In this document: in pieces, positions 52,092 to 60,383 of the stretch | How positions within the stretch are numbered: the first letter of the stretch is position 1 | Layout of the letters: every line of letters starts with the position of its first letter | NCBI RefSeq assembly: GCF_035658495.1 | Contig: NZ_CP141945.1 | Location: 955,501 to 1,019,500 of the forward strand | Source of the DNA: Novosphingobium sp. RL4 | GTDB taxonomy: Bacteria > Pseudomonadota > Alphaproteobacteria > Sphingomonadales > Sphingomonadaceae | Reading direction: 5' to 3' | DNA: 64,000 nucleotides | The notes under the pieces: model-generated | The model's database searches: none | What the model saw: only the letters and a program-made list of their open reading frames with translations | What the model was told of the DNA's origin: nothing | Translations under genes and position numbers: made by a program

Positions 52092-54797
52092 ATGCCCTGC
52101 TCACGTCGCGCGCTGCTGCGCGCCGGTCTCCTCGGAGGCGCCGCCCTGTCCCTTCCGGGCCGCCTTCTCGCCGCCTCGCCCTTGGCTCCAGATGCGGACT
52201 TGCACTGGCTCGATGGCGAGCCACCCAGTTGGGACAGCGGCCAGAGCTTCGGCGTTCCCTGGCCGCGCGGGGTCTTGCGCCAGGTCGGAAACCTCGCCGC
52301 GCAAGCGAATGAAGGCGCCGCGCTGCCGGTGCAAAGCTGGCCGCTCGCCTATTGGCCGGACGGTTCGATCAAGTGGAGCGGCCATGCGCTTGGCGGCGGT
52401 GCAGCGCCCCGGACCGTGAAGATCTCCCCCGGACGCCCCGCTGCACCGGTCGAGAAAGTCACCGTCAGGGAACAGGGCGAAACCATCGCCGTGCAGGTCG
52501 GCCCGACATGCTGGCGCGTGCCGCGTCAGGGCAGCGCGGTCATCGCCTCGGCCGAGCGCGACGGCCGCGTGCTCCTGCGCGATGTCGCGTTGGTCGCCCG
52601 CGCGCAGGATGCGGCCTCGGGCGAGGAAGCAGACACCCTTACCCAGCGCCATTTCACCAGCCGCATAGGCAGCGTGACCATCGAGCAATCCGGCCCGGTC
52701 CGCGCCGTGCTCAAGGTCGAGGGCAGCCATGCCGGCGAGGAAGGCGCCTGGCTGCCGTTCAGCCTGAGGCTCTACTTCACAAGCGGCAGCGACGCCGTGC
52801 GGATCGTGCACAGCTTCATCTGGGACGGCGACGCCGATCGCGACTTCCTCTCGGGGCTTGGCGTGCAGGCCCGCGTTCCGATGCGCGGCGCGCTGCATGA
52901 CCGGCACGTCCGCCTCGCCACCGAAAAGATCCTGTTCGCCGAAGCCGTGCGCCCGCTGACCGGACTGCGCCGCGATCCGGGCGAGGATTTCCGACAAGCG
53001 CAGATCGACGGCCGCGCCGCACCGGGTATCTCGGCGCTGCCGGAAAAGTTCGCGCCGCTCCTCGACAGCATTCCCGCCTGGGGCGATTTCCGGCTGTTTC
53101 AGGGTACGTCCGAGGGGTTCGTCGTGACCAAGCGCACCCGCAAGGGGCGCGCGCCGATCCAGTCTCTCGAAGGGCACCGTGCGCGCGGTCTTGCCTATGT
53201 CGGTTCGCCGCAAGGCGGCGCGGCGATCGGCATGGCGGACTTCTGGAAGCGTCATCCGGTCCAGCTCGACATTGCCGGGGCTGCCGGAGACGAAGCCGAA
53301 CTCACCGCATGGCTCTGGGCGCCCGATGCTCCGGCGCTGGACATGCGCTCCTATCGCGACGTGCTGGGCATGACCGATTACCCCGCGCAGAACCGCGGCC
53401 TCGACGTGACCTACGAGGACTACGAGCCGGGCTGGGATTGCGCCAAGGGCATCGCGCGGACCAACGAACTCTGGCTCTGGGCGCTGCCCGCCACACCCGA
53501 TACCGCAACGCTGGAAAGCTACGCCGCCCACGTCGCCCGCCCGCCGCGCCTCCTGGCGAGCCCCGCGCAGATCCGGGCTGCCGGGGTCTTCGGAGACTGG
53601 GCTCTACCCGCGATCACCGGCCCGGCAGCGGCGGACGTGGAACGTCAGAACGACCTGCTGCTCGGCCATTATCAGGGCGAGATCGAGCGGCGCCATTGGT
53701 ACGGTTTCTGGAACCACGGCGACGTCATGCATACTTACGATGCCGACCGGCATCAGTGGCGCTACGACATCGGCGGCTATGCCTGGGACAACAGCGAACT
53801 CTCGACCGACCTGTGGCTCTGGTACAGCTACTTGCGCACCGGCCGCGCCGGCCTTTTCCGCATGGCCGAGGCGATGACCCGCCACACCGGAGAGGTCGAC
53901 GTCTACCACATTGGCCCCTGGGCAGGGCTCGGCACCCGCCACGGCGTCCAGCACTGGAGCGACAGTTCCAAGCAGCCGCGCGTTTCCAATGCCGCCTATC
54001 GCCGGATCTATTATTACCTCACGGGCGACGAACGCGTGGGTGACCTCATGCGCGCGCTGGTACATTCCGACCGGGCGCTTCAGAAAGTCGATATCGGCCG
54101 CAAGGTCGCCGACCGTGCGCCGGAATCTCTGCCGCCCGGCGGCATCGCCGCGGTCACGAAGCCGAAGGACCTGCCCGACGGCGTGATCCAGCTACAGTTC
54201 GGCACGAGCTGGGGCAGTCTTGTCGCGGCATGGTTCACCGAATGGGAGCGCACCGGCGAGCGCCGCTGGCGCGACCGCATCGTCGCCGGGATGGACAGCA
54301 TCGCCGCCCTGCCACGTCAATGGTGGGCGGGCGGCGCCAACTTCGACCTCGCCAGCGGCCGCTTCGTGTCGGGCGGCGACCAGATCAGCGTCAGCCACCT
54401 CAATGCCGTGTTCGGCGTGGTGGAGATCATGGCCGAAGTGCTCCCGCTGGTAGATGCCCCCCGCTACCGCGCCGCCTGGATCGACTACTGCGCCTGGTAC
54501 AATGCTCCCGCCGCTGACTGGGAGCGCCGCTTCGGCGAACCTCCGCGCGGGCACAACTTGCACCAGGCACACTCGCGCCTCACCGCCTATGCGGCCCATG
54601 CATTGGGCGACAGGGCACTGGCAAGACGCGCCTGGGCAGAGTTCCACGACCGGGATCTGCCCGCCGATCTGGCAGCGCACAATGTCGCGGAAGGGCAAGT
54701 GGAAATCCCCGGCCTCTCGACCAACAGCGCGGCCCAGTGGGGCCTTGCCGCAATCCAGAATCTCGCACTCCTGCCCGGCAACGTGCTGGTGGAATGA
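52092..54797 (+). CDS. PL26-like exo-rhamnogalacturonan lyase family protein, Tat-exported
   Basis: 901 residues from ATG 52092, with AGGA at six bases; an upstream TTG at 52074 is less likely. The signal is Tat-like (SRRALLRAGLLGGAALSLPG). The opening DLHWLDGEPPSWDSGQSFGV and PWPRG match the first domain of PcRGLX-like lyases (PL26), followed by a large beta-sandwich and a helical toroid region (YGFWNHGDVMHTYDADRHQW, FSRWGVQHWSD-like). PL26 enzymes release unsaturated galacturonosyl-rhamnose from RG-I ends. A second gene of the same type starts at 63716. Third gene of the TBDR operon. Confidence 0.85.
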   Translation: MPCSRRALLRAGLLGGAALSLPGRLLAASPLAPDADLHWLDGEPPSWDSGQSFGVPWPRGVLRQVGNLAAQANEGAALPVQSWPLAYWPDGSIKWSGHALGGGAAPRTVKISPGRPAAPVEKVTVREQGETIAVQVGPTCWRVPRQGSAVIASAERDGRVLLRDVALVARAQDAASGEEADTLTQRHFTSRIGSVTIEQSGPVRAVLKVEGSHAGEEGAWLPFSLRLYFTSGSDAVRIVHSFIWDGDADRDFLSGLGVQARVPMRGALHDRHVRLATEKILFAEAVRPLTGLRRDPGEDFRQAQIDGRAAPGISALPEKFAPLLDSIPAWGDFRLFQGTSEGFVVTKRTRKGRAPIQSLEGHRARGLAYVGSPQGGAAIGMADFWKRHPVQLDIAGAAGDEAELTAWLWAPDAPALDMRSYRDVLGMTDYPAQNRGLDVTYEDYEPGWDCAKGIARTNELWLWALPATPDTATLESYAAHVARPPRLLASPAQIRAAGVFGDWALPAITGPAAADVERQNDLLLGHYQGEIERRHWYGFWNHGDVMHTYDADRHQWRYDIGGYAWDNSELSTDLWLWYSYLRTGRAGLFRMAEAMTRHTGEVDVYHIGPWAGLGTRHGVQHWSDSSKQPRVSNAAYRRIYYYLTGDERVGDLMRALVHSDRALQKVDIGRKVADRAPESLPPGGIAAVTKPKDLPDGVIQLQFGTSWGSLVAAWFTEWERTGERRWRDRIVAGMDSIAALPRQWWAGGANFDLASGRFVSGGDQISVSHLNAVFGVVEIMAEVLPLVDAPRYRAAWIDYCAWYNAPAADWERRFGEPPRGHNLHQAHSRLTAYAAHALGDRALARRAWAEFHDRDLPADLAAHNVAEGQVEIPGLSTNSAAQWGLAAIQNLALLPGNVLVE

Positions 54798-54881
54798 GAA
54801 CCTGCCGCCTATCCCGAAGCTCTTGCAACGCAGCGGATTAGCGGACACGGTCGGCCCCAAGTCAGGAGACGCCGTATCACC

Positions 54882-56399
54882 TTGCCGAATTCGACCGCGC
54901 CGCAGACGTTTGACCTGCTGATCGTCGGTGGCGGCGTGAACGGCGCGGGCATCGCTCGCGATGCGGCGGGCCGCGGGCTCTCGGTGATGCTGGTCGAGCA
55001 GGACGATCTGGCCGGTCACACGTCCTCCGCATCGACCAAGCTGATACATGGCGGCCTGCGCTACCTGGAATATGGCGAATTCCGTCTGGTTCGCGAAGCT
55101 TTGATAGAGCGCGAGCGGCTGCTGGGAATGGCGCCGCATATCATTCGGCCGCTGCGCTTCGTATTGCCGCAGTCGCAGTCGCCTCGCCCGGCGTGGTTGG
55201 TGCGCCTTGGCCTGTTCCTCTACGATCATCTCGGTGCCCGGGGAACGCTTCCCGGCACCGAAAGCGTTGACCTCTCCCGCTCTCCGTTAGGCAGCGGCCT
55301 GAAGCCCGATCCCGGCAGGGCATTCGTCTATTCGGACTGCTGGGTGGACGACAGCCGCCTCGTCGTCCTGAATGCCATGGACGCCGCCGCGCGCGGTGCC
55401 CGAATTCTTACCCGCACCCGTCTCGCCTCGGCAAGGGCCGAGGGCAACCACTGGCTGGCGACGCTCGAACAGGACGGGCAAGAGCGGCAAGTTCGGGCCA
55501 GAACGCTGATCAACGCGGCCGGGCCATGGGTGAAGGACGTTCTGCACCGGCTCGGTAAAGACAACAGCGATCGCGGCCTGCGCCTCGTGAAGGGTAGCCA
55601 TGTAGTCCTGCCGCGCCTCTACCCGGGCGAACACGCCTTCATGCTCCAGAACCCGGATCGCCGGATCGTTTTCGCCATTCCCTACGAGGACGAATTCACC
55701 CTTGTCGGCACGACCGACGAAGCATGGGAAGGGCCGCCGGCCAAGGCCGAAATCAGCGCCGGGGAGATCCGGTACTTGTGCGACACGGTCAACCGCTACT
55801 TCGATCGCCGCGTCACGAGCGCCGACATCGCGTGGAGTTACGCCGGCATCCGGCCGCTCTACGAAGACCATGCCCGCAACGCCTCCGCGGTTACCCGCGA
55901 CTATGTCCTCGATCTGGAGGCGAACGGTAACCACCCGCCCGTGCTCAGCATCTTCGGCGGGAAGATCACGACCTATCGCAAGCTCGCCGAGCACGCGATG
56001 GCGCAGCTGTCCGGCCTTTTCCCCGAAATGGGAGGTGCATGGACCGCCGGGGCAGTGCTGCCCGGCGGTGATTTCCCAGATGCCGATTTCGAGCGGTTCC
56101 TGTCCGATCTGACGGCCCGCTATCCCCTGATGCCGGCGCTCCTGCTTCATCGCATCGCCCGCGCCTACGGCACGAAAGCTACCGCCTGGCTCGGGCCAGC
56201 CCGCGTCCCCGGCGACCTTGGCCGGGATTTCGGCGGCGGGCTCCATGAATGCGAAGCCGAGTATCTCGTGCGCGAGGAATGGGCGCGGACGGCCGAAGAC
56301 ATTCTCTTGCGCCGCAGCAAGCTTGGCCTTCACGTGCCACGGGAAACCTCCGACCTGCTGGATGCCTGGCTGGCCGAGCAGTGCAGCCAATGTCCATAG
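54882..56399 (+). CDS. glpD: FAD-dependent glycerol-3-phosphate dehydrogenase
   Basis: 505 residues. The enzyme oxidises glycerol-3-phosphate to dihydroxyacetone phosphate at the inner membrane, passing electrons to quinone. The FAD motif DLLIVGGGVNGAGIARDAAG is at residues 11-30, followed by the GlpD signature STKLIHGGLRYLEYGEFRLV, and the C-terminal helical domain is present. The only in-frame start is TTG 54882, with AGGAGA about 13 bases away, so the true start may be nearby. Lies after the PL26 operon, with the DedA gene overlapping its end. A role in pectin use is not obvious. Confidence 0.94.
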   Translation: MPNSTAPQTFDLLIVGGGVNGAGIARDAAGRGLSVMLVEQDDLAGHTSSASTKLIHGGLRYLEYGEFRLVREALIERERLLGMAPHIIRPLRFVLPQSQSPRPAWLVRLGLFLYDHLGARGTLPGTESVDLSRSPLGSGLKPDPGRAFVYSDCWVDDSRLVVLNAMDAAARGARILTRTRLASARAEGNHWLATLEQDGQERQVRARTLINAAGPWVKDVLHRLGKDNSDRGLRLVKGSHVVLPRLYPGEHAFMLQNPDRRIVFAIPYEDEFTLVGTTDEAWEGPPAKAEISAGEIRYLCDTVNRYFDRRVTSADIAWSYAGIRPLYEDHARNASAVTRDYVLDLEANGNHPPVLSIFGGKITTYRKLAEHAMAQLSGLFPEMGGAWTAGAVLPGGDFPDADFERFLSDLTARYPLMPALLLHRIARAYGTKATAWLGPARVPGDLGRDFGGGLHECEAEYLVREEWARTAEDILLRRSKLGLHVPRETSDLLDAWLAEQCSQCP

Positions 56400-56968
56400 A
56401 AACCTTCATCGCCCATTTCGGACTTCTGGCGGTAGGGCTGGGCGCCGCCGCGGAAGGTGAAACCGCATTGATGACGGGCGGGCTGCTCGCGCATCAAGGG
56501 CTTCTGCCGATCGGCGGAGTGATGGCGGCCGGGGCGATCGGCTCCTTCCTTGCCGATGAGATTTTCTTCTTCCTCGGCCGGCATTTCCGCGCCCGGCCAG
56601 CCGTGCGCGCGCTGTCGGAGAAGCCGGCCTTTGCGCGTGCGCTCGCGCTGCTCGAGCGGCACCCGGTGGGCTTCATCCTGGCCTTTCGCTTCCTCTACGG
56701 GCTGAGAACCGTGAGCCCCATCGCTATCGGCACCTCGTCCATTCCCGCACGCCGCTTCATCGTCCTGAATGCGCTGGCCGCAACGGTATGGGGCATCGTC
56801 ATTGCAGCTATCGGCTATACCTTCGGGCAGGCGATAGAAATGGCATTCGGAAAGCTGGGTCGCATCGAACATGTCGCCATGGCCGCAGCGGGGCTGGCGG
56901 TCCTTGCTGCCGGCACGATCGTTCTCGTGCGGCGCCGCCTTGCCCGAGTTGCGAAGGCGGCGGACTGA
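56390..56968 (+). CDS. DedA-family (VTT-domain) membrane protein
   Basis: 192 residues, about five membrane segments. DedA motifs are visible: E-x-E near residue 23 (AAAEGETALMTGG), the region FLADEIFFFLGRHFRAR, and RFLYGLRTVSPIAIGTSS. Proteins of this family are lipid scramblases or proton-dependent transporters needed for envelope integrity. ATG 56390 overlaps the last codons of glpD by 10 bases, indicating coupling. A strong bidirectional terminator follows. Confidence 0.88.
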   Translation: MSIETFIAHFGLLAVGLGAAAEGETALMTGGLLAHQGLLPIGGVMAAGAIGSFLADEIFFFLGRHFRARPAVRALSEKPAFARALALLERHPVGFILAFRFLYGLRTVSPIAIGTSSIPARRFIVLNALAATVWGIVIAAIGYTFGQAIEMAFGKLGRIEHVAMAAAGLAVLAAGTIVLVRRRLARVAKAAD

Positions 56969-56984
56969 ACCGCCATGCCTGAAT

Positions 56985-57027
56985 GCGGATCGCCCGCCCT
57001 GCCTGATCGGCAGGACGGGCGATCCGC
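56985..57027. terminator. Bidirectional terminator between DedA and TBDR genes
   Basis: Nineteen-base arms (56985-57003 and 57009-57027) pair with a single mismatch around a five-base loop. It separates convergent genes. Confidence 0.85.
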
Positions 57028-57054
57028 AACAGATACCGAAAATTCCGGCTCAGG

Positions 57055-60000
57055 TCAGAGCTTGGCCTGCACACCGATGAACATGCGGCGACCGGGATAG
57101 TAGAGATCCACCGGCATATCCTTGTTGATGTAGACTTTCGAGTATTCCTTGTTGATGTTCTGCATCTCGAAGAAAACGTTGAAGTGATACTTCGGGAACC
57201 GTAGCGTTACCTTGCCATCGAGATAGCCTTCCGCCTTGCGGTACAAGGGGTTATTGCCATTCGCCGCATCCAGCACGGTGCTCAGCCACTTGGAGCGATA
57301 GTTGTAGCTGAGGCGTGCGTTCAGGAAGCCCTTGTCGTAGAAAACGCTGGCATTGTAGGTGTACTTCGAAAGCCCCGGATATTCCTTCAGTTCCTGACCC
57401 GTCGCGCTGTTCGTCAGGTTCGTGCGGATTGCGCGGGCATAGGTCATGTTGCCGGTCAGGCCGAGCCCGTCGAAGGGCTGTGGCAGGAAGGTAAACACGG
57501 TCTGGCCGCTTACCTCGATCCCGTCGAGCAGCGCGCCGTAGCCGTTTACCGCCTGACGCACCGTATAGGTGATGCCGTCGTGGAACAGGTCCACGCCGCT
57601 GCGCACCACGTTCGGGATGACGAAGCTGGATTCGTACTTCTTGTAGTAGCCGAGGCTGATCATGGTATCGGCGTTGGGATACCACGCCAGGTTCACTTCC
57701 CATTGATCGGCGCGATAGGGCTTGAGGTCTGGATTGCCTGCGGTGCAGACATCCTCGGCGCCGGTCAGTGTCTGGTCGTCGAGGCAGTTGATGTTCGGCA
57801 CCAGATCCGTCGGCCGCGGACGCGCCAGGTTCTTGGCGTAGTTGGCGCGGAGCGACAGGTCCGGCGTAATCGCCAGGTTGGCGTTGAAGGCGGGCAGGAA
57901 GTCCGTGTAAGTATTGGAAATACGCGCTTCCTGGGCTGCGATAACCACGGTTTCGGTGCCGCCGGTCGCCGTCGTGCGCGTCACGCGCGAGATGTTGGTG
58001 CCTAGCCCCTGATCCTTGGTCTGCGTCCACCGCAAGCCGGCATTGCCCGTCAGGCGCATGCCGAAGATCTCGGTGTCGATATCCGCCATGATGTAACCGG
58101 CGTAGACCGTCTCCTTGATGAGATAGGCCGGAATCTGCGAGAGGCCGTCCGCATTGCGCACCAGATCCTGGTCGAAGCCGGAGAGGTCGTAATACTGCGA
58201 CAGCACATCGGCATCGAAATTCGGGAACGCGATGTTGGAGGGAATGCCGGAAGGCGCATTCTTGAGGCCGCTGAACAGCGGAGCCCCGCCCAGCGTGCCG
58301 CCGACCGCGGAAATCAGCGACTGATACTGCGCCGGGGTCAGATACCAGGTGTTGCCGTTGCGGATCTGGGCGGGATTGTCCTGGATCTGGGTCGTATAGG
58401 ACACGTTGGCGCTCTGCTGGTAGGTCAGGGTCGCCGGGTCGATAAGACGGGTGCCGCCGCCGTTATAGCTGACGTACTTCTGCTTGCGGAACTGTCCGCC
58501 GAACTCGAACTTGCTGACGATCGGGTGATCGATTTCCCAGTCCGCATCGAACTTGAGCTGGTCCTCGGTATTGCTTGCCTGCGAAGGGCGATACTGCAGC
58601 GCCGGGCCGTAGACCGGCAGGACCTGCCCGTTGGCGCCCGTCCGCGTGAAGTCCGAATAGACGGCCGGATCGGCGGGATCGAACTCCGACGGGAAAGTGA
58701 AGACCGGGATTCCCTGCTCGTTGTTGCGATCGACGGTGATGCCGGCAACGCTGGTGCCAAGCGAGATCAGGTTGCTTTCCGACACGGTGGTCGCCTTGGC
58801 GTGCGAGCCCATGAAATCGATATGCAGGCGGTTCAGGTCCCAGCGGAAACCACCGGTGAAGTACTTTGAATCCTGATCGTAGCTGAAATCGCGGCGCTGC
58901 ACGCCGACGATATTCGCAGCGCCGTTCCAGTTGGGCACGGCCACCGTGCCGATGTTCACGGCATTCAGCGCGGTCTGCACACTGGTAACGACATGGTTCT
59001 CATTGACCGTCGAAGTACCGAGCTGGACCTGGCGGCGCGAAGTTCCGCCGTTTGCGCCCGCCGGCAATGCCGGATCGAGGTTGAATCGCTCGACACGGGT
59101 CAGGTCGACGGAATAATTGGTATCCTGCAGGTTCTGGTTGCGCTTGTTAATCTGCACCTGGCCATAGGCCCGGAAGTTCGGAGCGATCTGGTATTGCAGC
59201 GCGAGATCGCCGGAAATGCGCTTGTCATTGCGAACCCAGCTACGATAGCGCGGAACCGTTGGTGCCCAGTCGAAGAACTGGGTTTCGCAAGCCAGCCGGT
59301 TGGCGGTCGCCGCCGAAGTGGTCACCCCGCCTACGCCGGCGCAGCTCTCGTAAGTGTTGTAGTTGGCGTAAAGCGGGTTCGCGACGGTCTTTTCGGTCGA
59401 ATGATCGAAGTCGGCAAGGCGCGACCAGTTGGTATTGCTGATATAATCCTGCCGGGTATCCACGTCACTGTAAGTGACGTTCACCAGCACGCCGAGGCCG
59501 TCGATCAGGAATTTCGGTGTGCCGGCCACGAAGGTCATGCGCGGCTTCCAGGTCTCCGCCGTATCGAGGTTCTGGTATGAAACCACCCCCGTCATCAGCG
59601 GGGCCTTCAGGTCGAGCGGCTTGCGCGTCTCCACGCGCACGGTGCCGCCGATGCCGCCCTCGGTAAGGTCGGCCGCATAGCCTTTGTAGACGTCGATCGA
59701 CTTAACCAGTTCGGTCGCCAGTTCGCGGAAGTCACCCGCGCGGCTGCCGGTGGCGCTGACCTGGCTGACACCATTGATCTCCACGCGGTTGAGGTCCGGC
59801 TCGACACCTCGGATCGAGACTGCGGTTCCCTCGCCGAAATCGCGGGTAAGCTGGACGCCGGTGATGCGGGCCAGCGAATCTCCGATGTTCTTGTCAGGGA
59901 AACTGGCGATATCGTCCGCCACGATGGAATCGACGATGGTACTCGCTTCGCGCTTGCGGTTGGTTGCCGATTGCAGCGAGGCCCGCGTACCGACGACGAC

Positions 60001-60228
60001 GATGTCGTTGGCGGTAGTGATGATCTTTTCCGCTGTCTTGTCGTCTATCGGCTTCTTGGCCGGTTCTTCGGCAACAGCGCCCTGATCTTCGGAACTAGTC
60101 TGAGCATATGCGGGGAGGGATACGCCGAGGGCTCCTGCCAGAGCCAGTCCGGAAACGCCTCTCAAGGCATGGCCGGTGAACTTCGATGTGCGCGAAATCC
60201 TCGTATTTCCAACGGCATGCTTACGCAT
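57055..60228 (-). CDS. TonB-dependent outer-membrane receptor, second pectin-locus receptor
   Basis: 1057 residues from ATG 60228, with GAGGGG at seven bases; TTG 60234 is a worse choice. The long N terminus (signal ending LPAYAQ) is followed by a TonB box DIVVVGT, plug motifs VADDIASFPDKNIGDSLARI and VSIRGVEPDLNRVEING, and a barrel ending MFIGVQAKL. It is divergent from the PL11 lyase gene with a shared 155-base promoter region. RG-I fragments are the likely ligand. It differs clearly from the TBDR at 48584, so the two may take different oligosaccharides. Confidence 0.92.
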   Translation of the reverse strand: MRKHAVGNTRISRTSKFTGHALRGVSGLALAGALGVSLPAYAQTSSEDQGAVAEEPAKKPIDDKTAEKIITTANDIVVVGTRASLQSATNRKREASTIVDSIVADDIASFPDKNIGDSLARITGVQLTRDFGEGTAVSIRGVEPDLNRVEINGVSQVSATGSRAGDFRELATELVKSIDVYKGYAADLTEGGIGGTVRVETRKPLDLKAPLMTGVVSYQNLDTAETWKPRMTFVAGTPKFLIDGLGVLVNVTYSDVDTRQDYISNTNWSRLADFDHSTEKTVANPLYANYNTYESCAGVGGVTTSAATANRLACETQFFDWAPTVPRYRSWVRNDKRISGDLALQYQIAPNFRAYGQVQINKRNQNLQDTNYSVDLTRVERFNLDPALPAGANGGTSRRQVQLGTSTVNENHVVTSVQTALNAVNIGTVAVPNWNGAANIVGVQRRDFSYDQDSKYFTGGFRWDLNRLHIDFMGSHAKATTVSESNLISLGTSVAGITVDRNNEQGIPVFTFPSEFDPADPAVYSDFTRTGANGQVLPVYGPALQYRPSQASNTEDQLKFDADWEIDHPIVSKFEFGGQFRKQKYVSYNGGGTRLIDPATLTYQQSANVSYTTQIQDNPAQIRNGNTWYLTPAQYQSLISAVGGTLGGAPLFSGLKNAPSGIPSNIAFPNFDADVLSQYYDLSGFDQDLVRNADGLSQIPAYLIKETVYAGYIMADIDTEIFGMRLTGNAGLRWTQTKDQGLGTNISRVTRTTATGGTETVVIAAQEARISNTYTDFLPAFNANLAITPDLSLRANYAKNLARPRPTDLVPNINCLDDQTLTGAEDVCTAGNPDLKPYRADQWEVNLAWYPNADTMISLGYYKKYESSFVIPNVVRSGVDLFHDGITYTVRQAVNGYGALLDGIEVSGQTVFTFLPQPFDGLGLTGNMTYARAIRTNLTNSATGQELKEYPGLSKYTYNASVFYDKGFLNARLSYNYRSKWLSTVLDAANGNNPLYRKAEGYLDGKVTLRFPKYHFNVFFEMQNINKEYSKVYINKDMPVDLYYPGRRMFIGVQAKL

Positions 60229-60313
60229 ATCCAATCCCCTCTTTTACCCCTGTCGATCTTGTCTGTTCCGGTTTTCCGGTCGCTGATCGAATCAGTTTCT
60301 AGACGGACACTTA

Positions 60314-60366
60314 TTGAACCGATATGTGGGATGCAATGCTATAATTTGGACCACGATGGTTCCAAA
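60314..60366 (+). promoter_or_regulatory. Candidate promoter and operator of the PL11 gene
   Basis: A TATAAT -10 hexamer at 60340-60345 with TTGAAC at 60314 (20-base spacer, long). TTTGGA (60345) and TCCAAA (60361) form a dyad next to it. ATGTGGGATG at 60324-60333 recurs inverted at 63678-63687, before the other pectin lyase gene. Confidence 0.55.
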
Positions 60367-60383
60367 CCCGGAGGATGTTGCAA

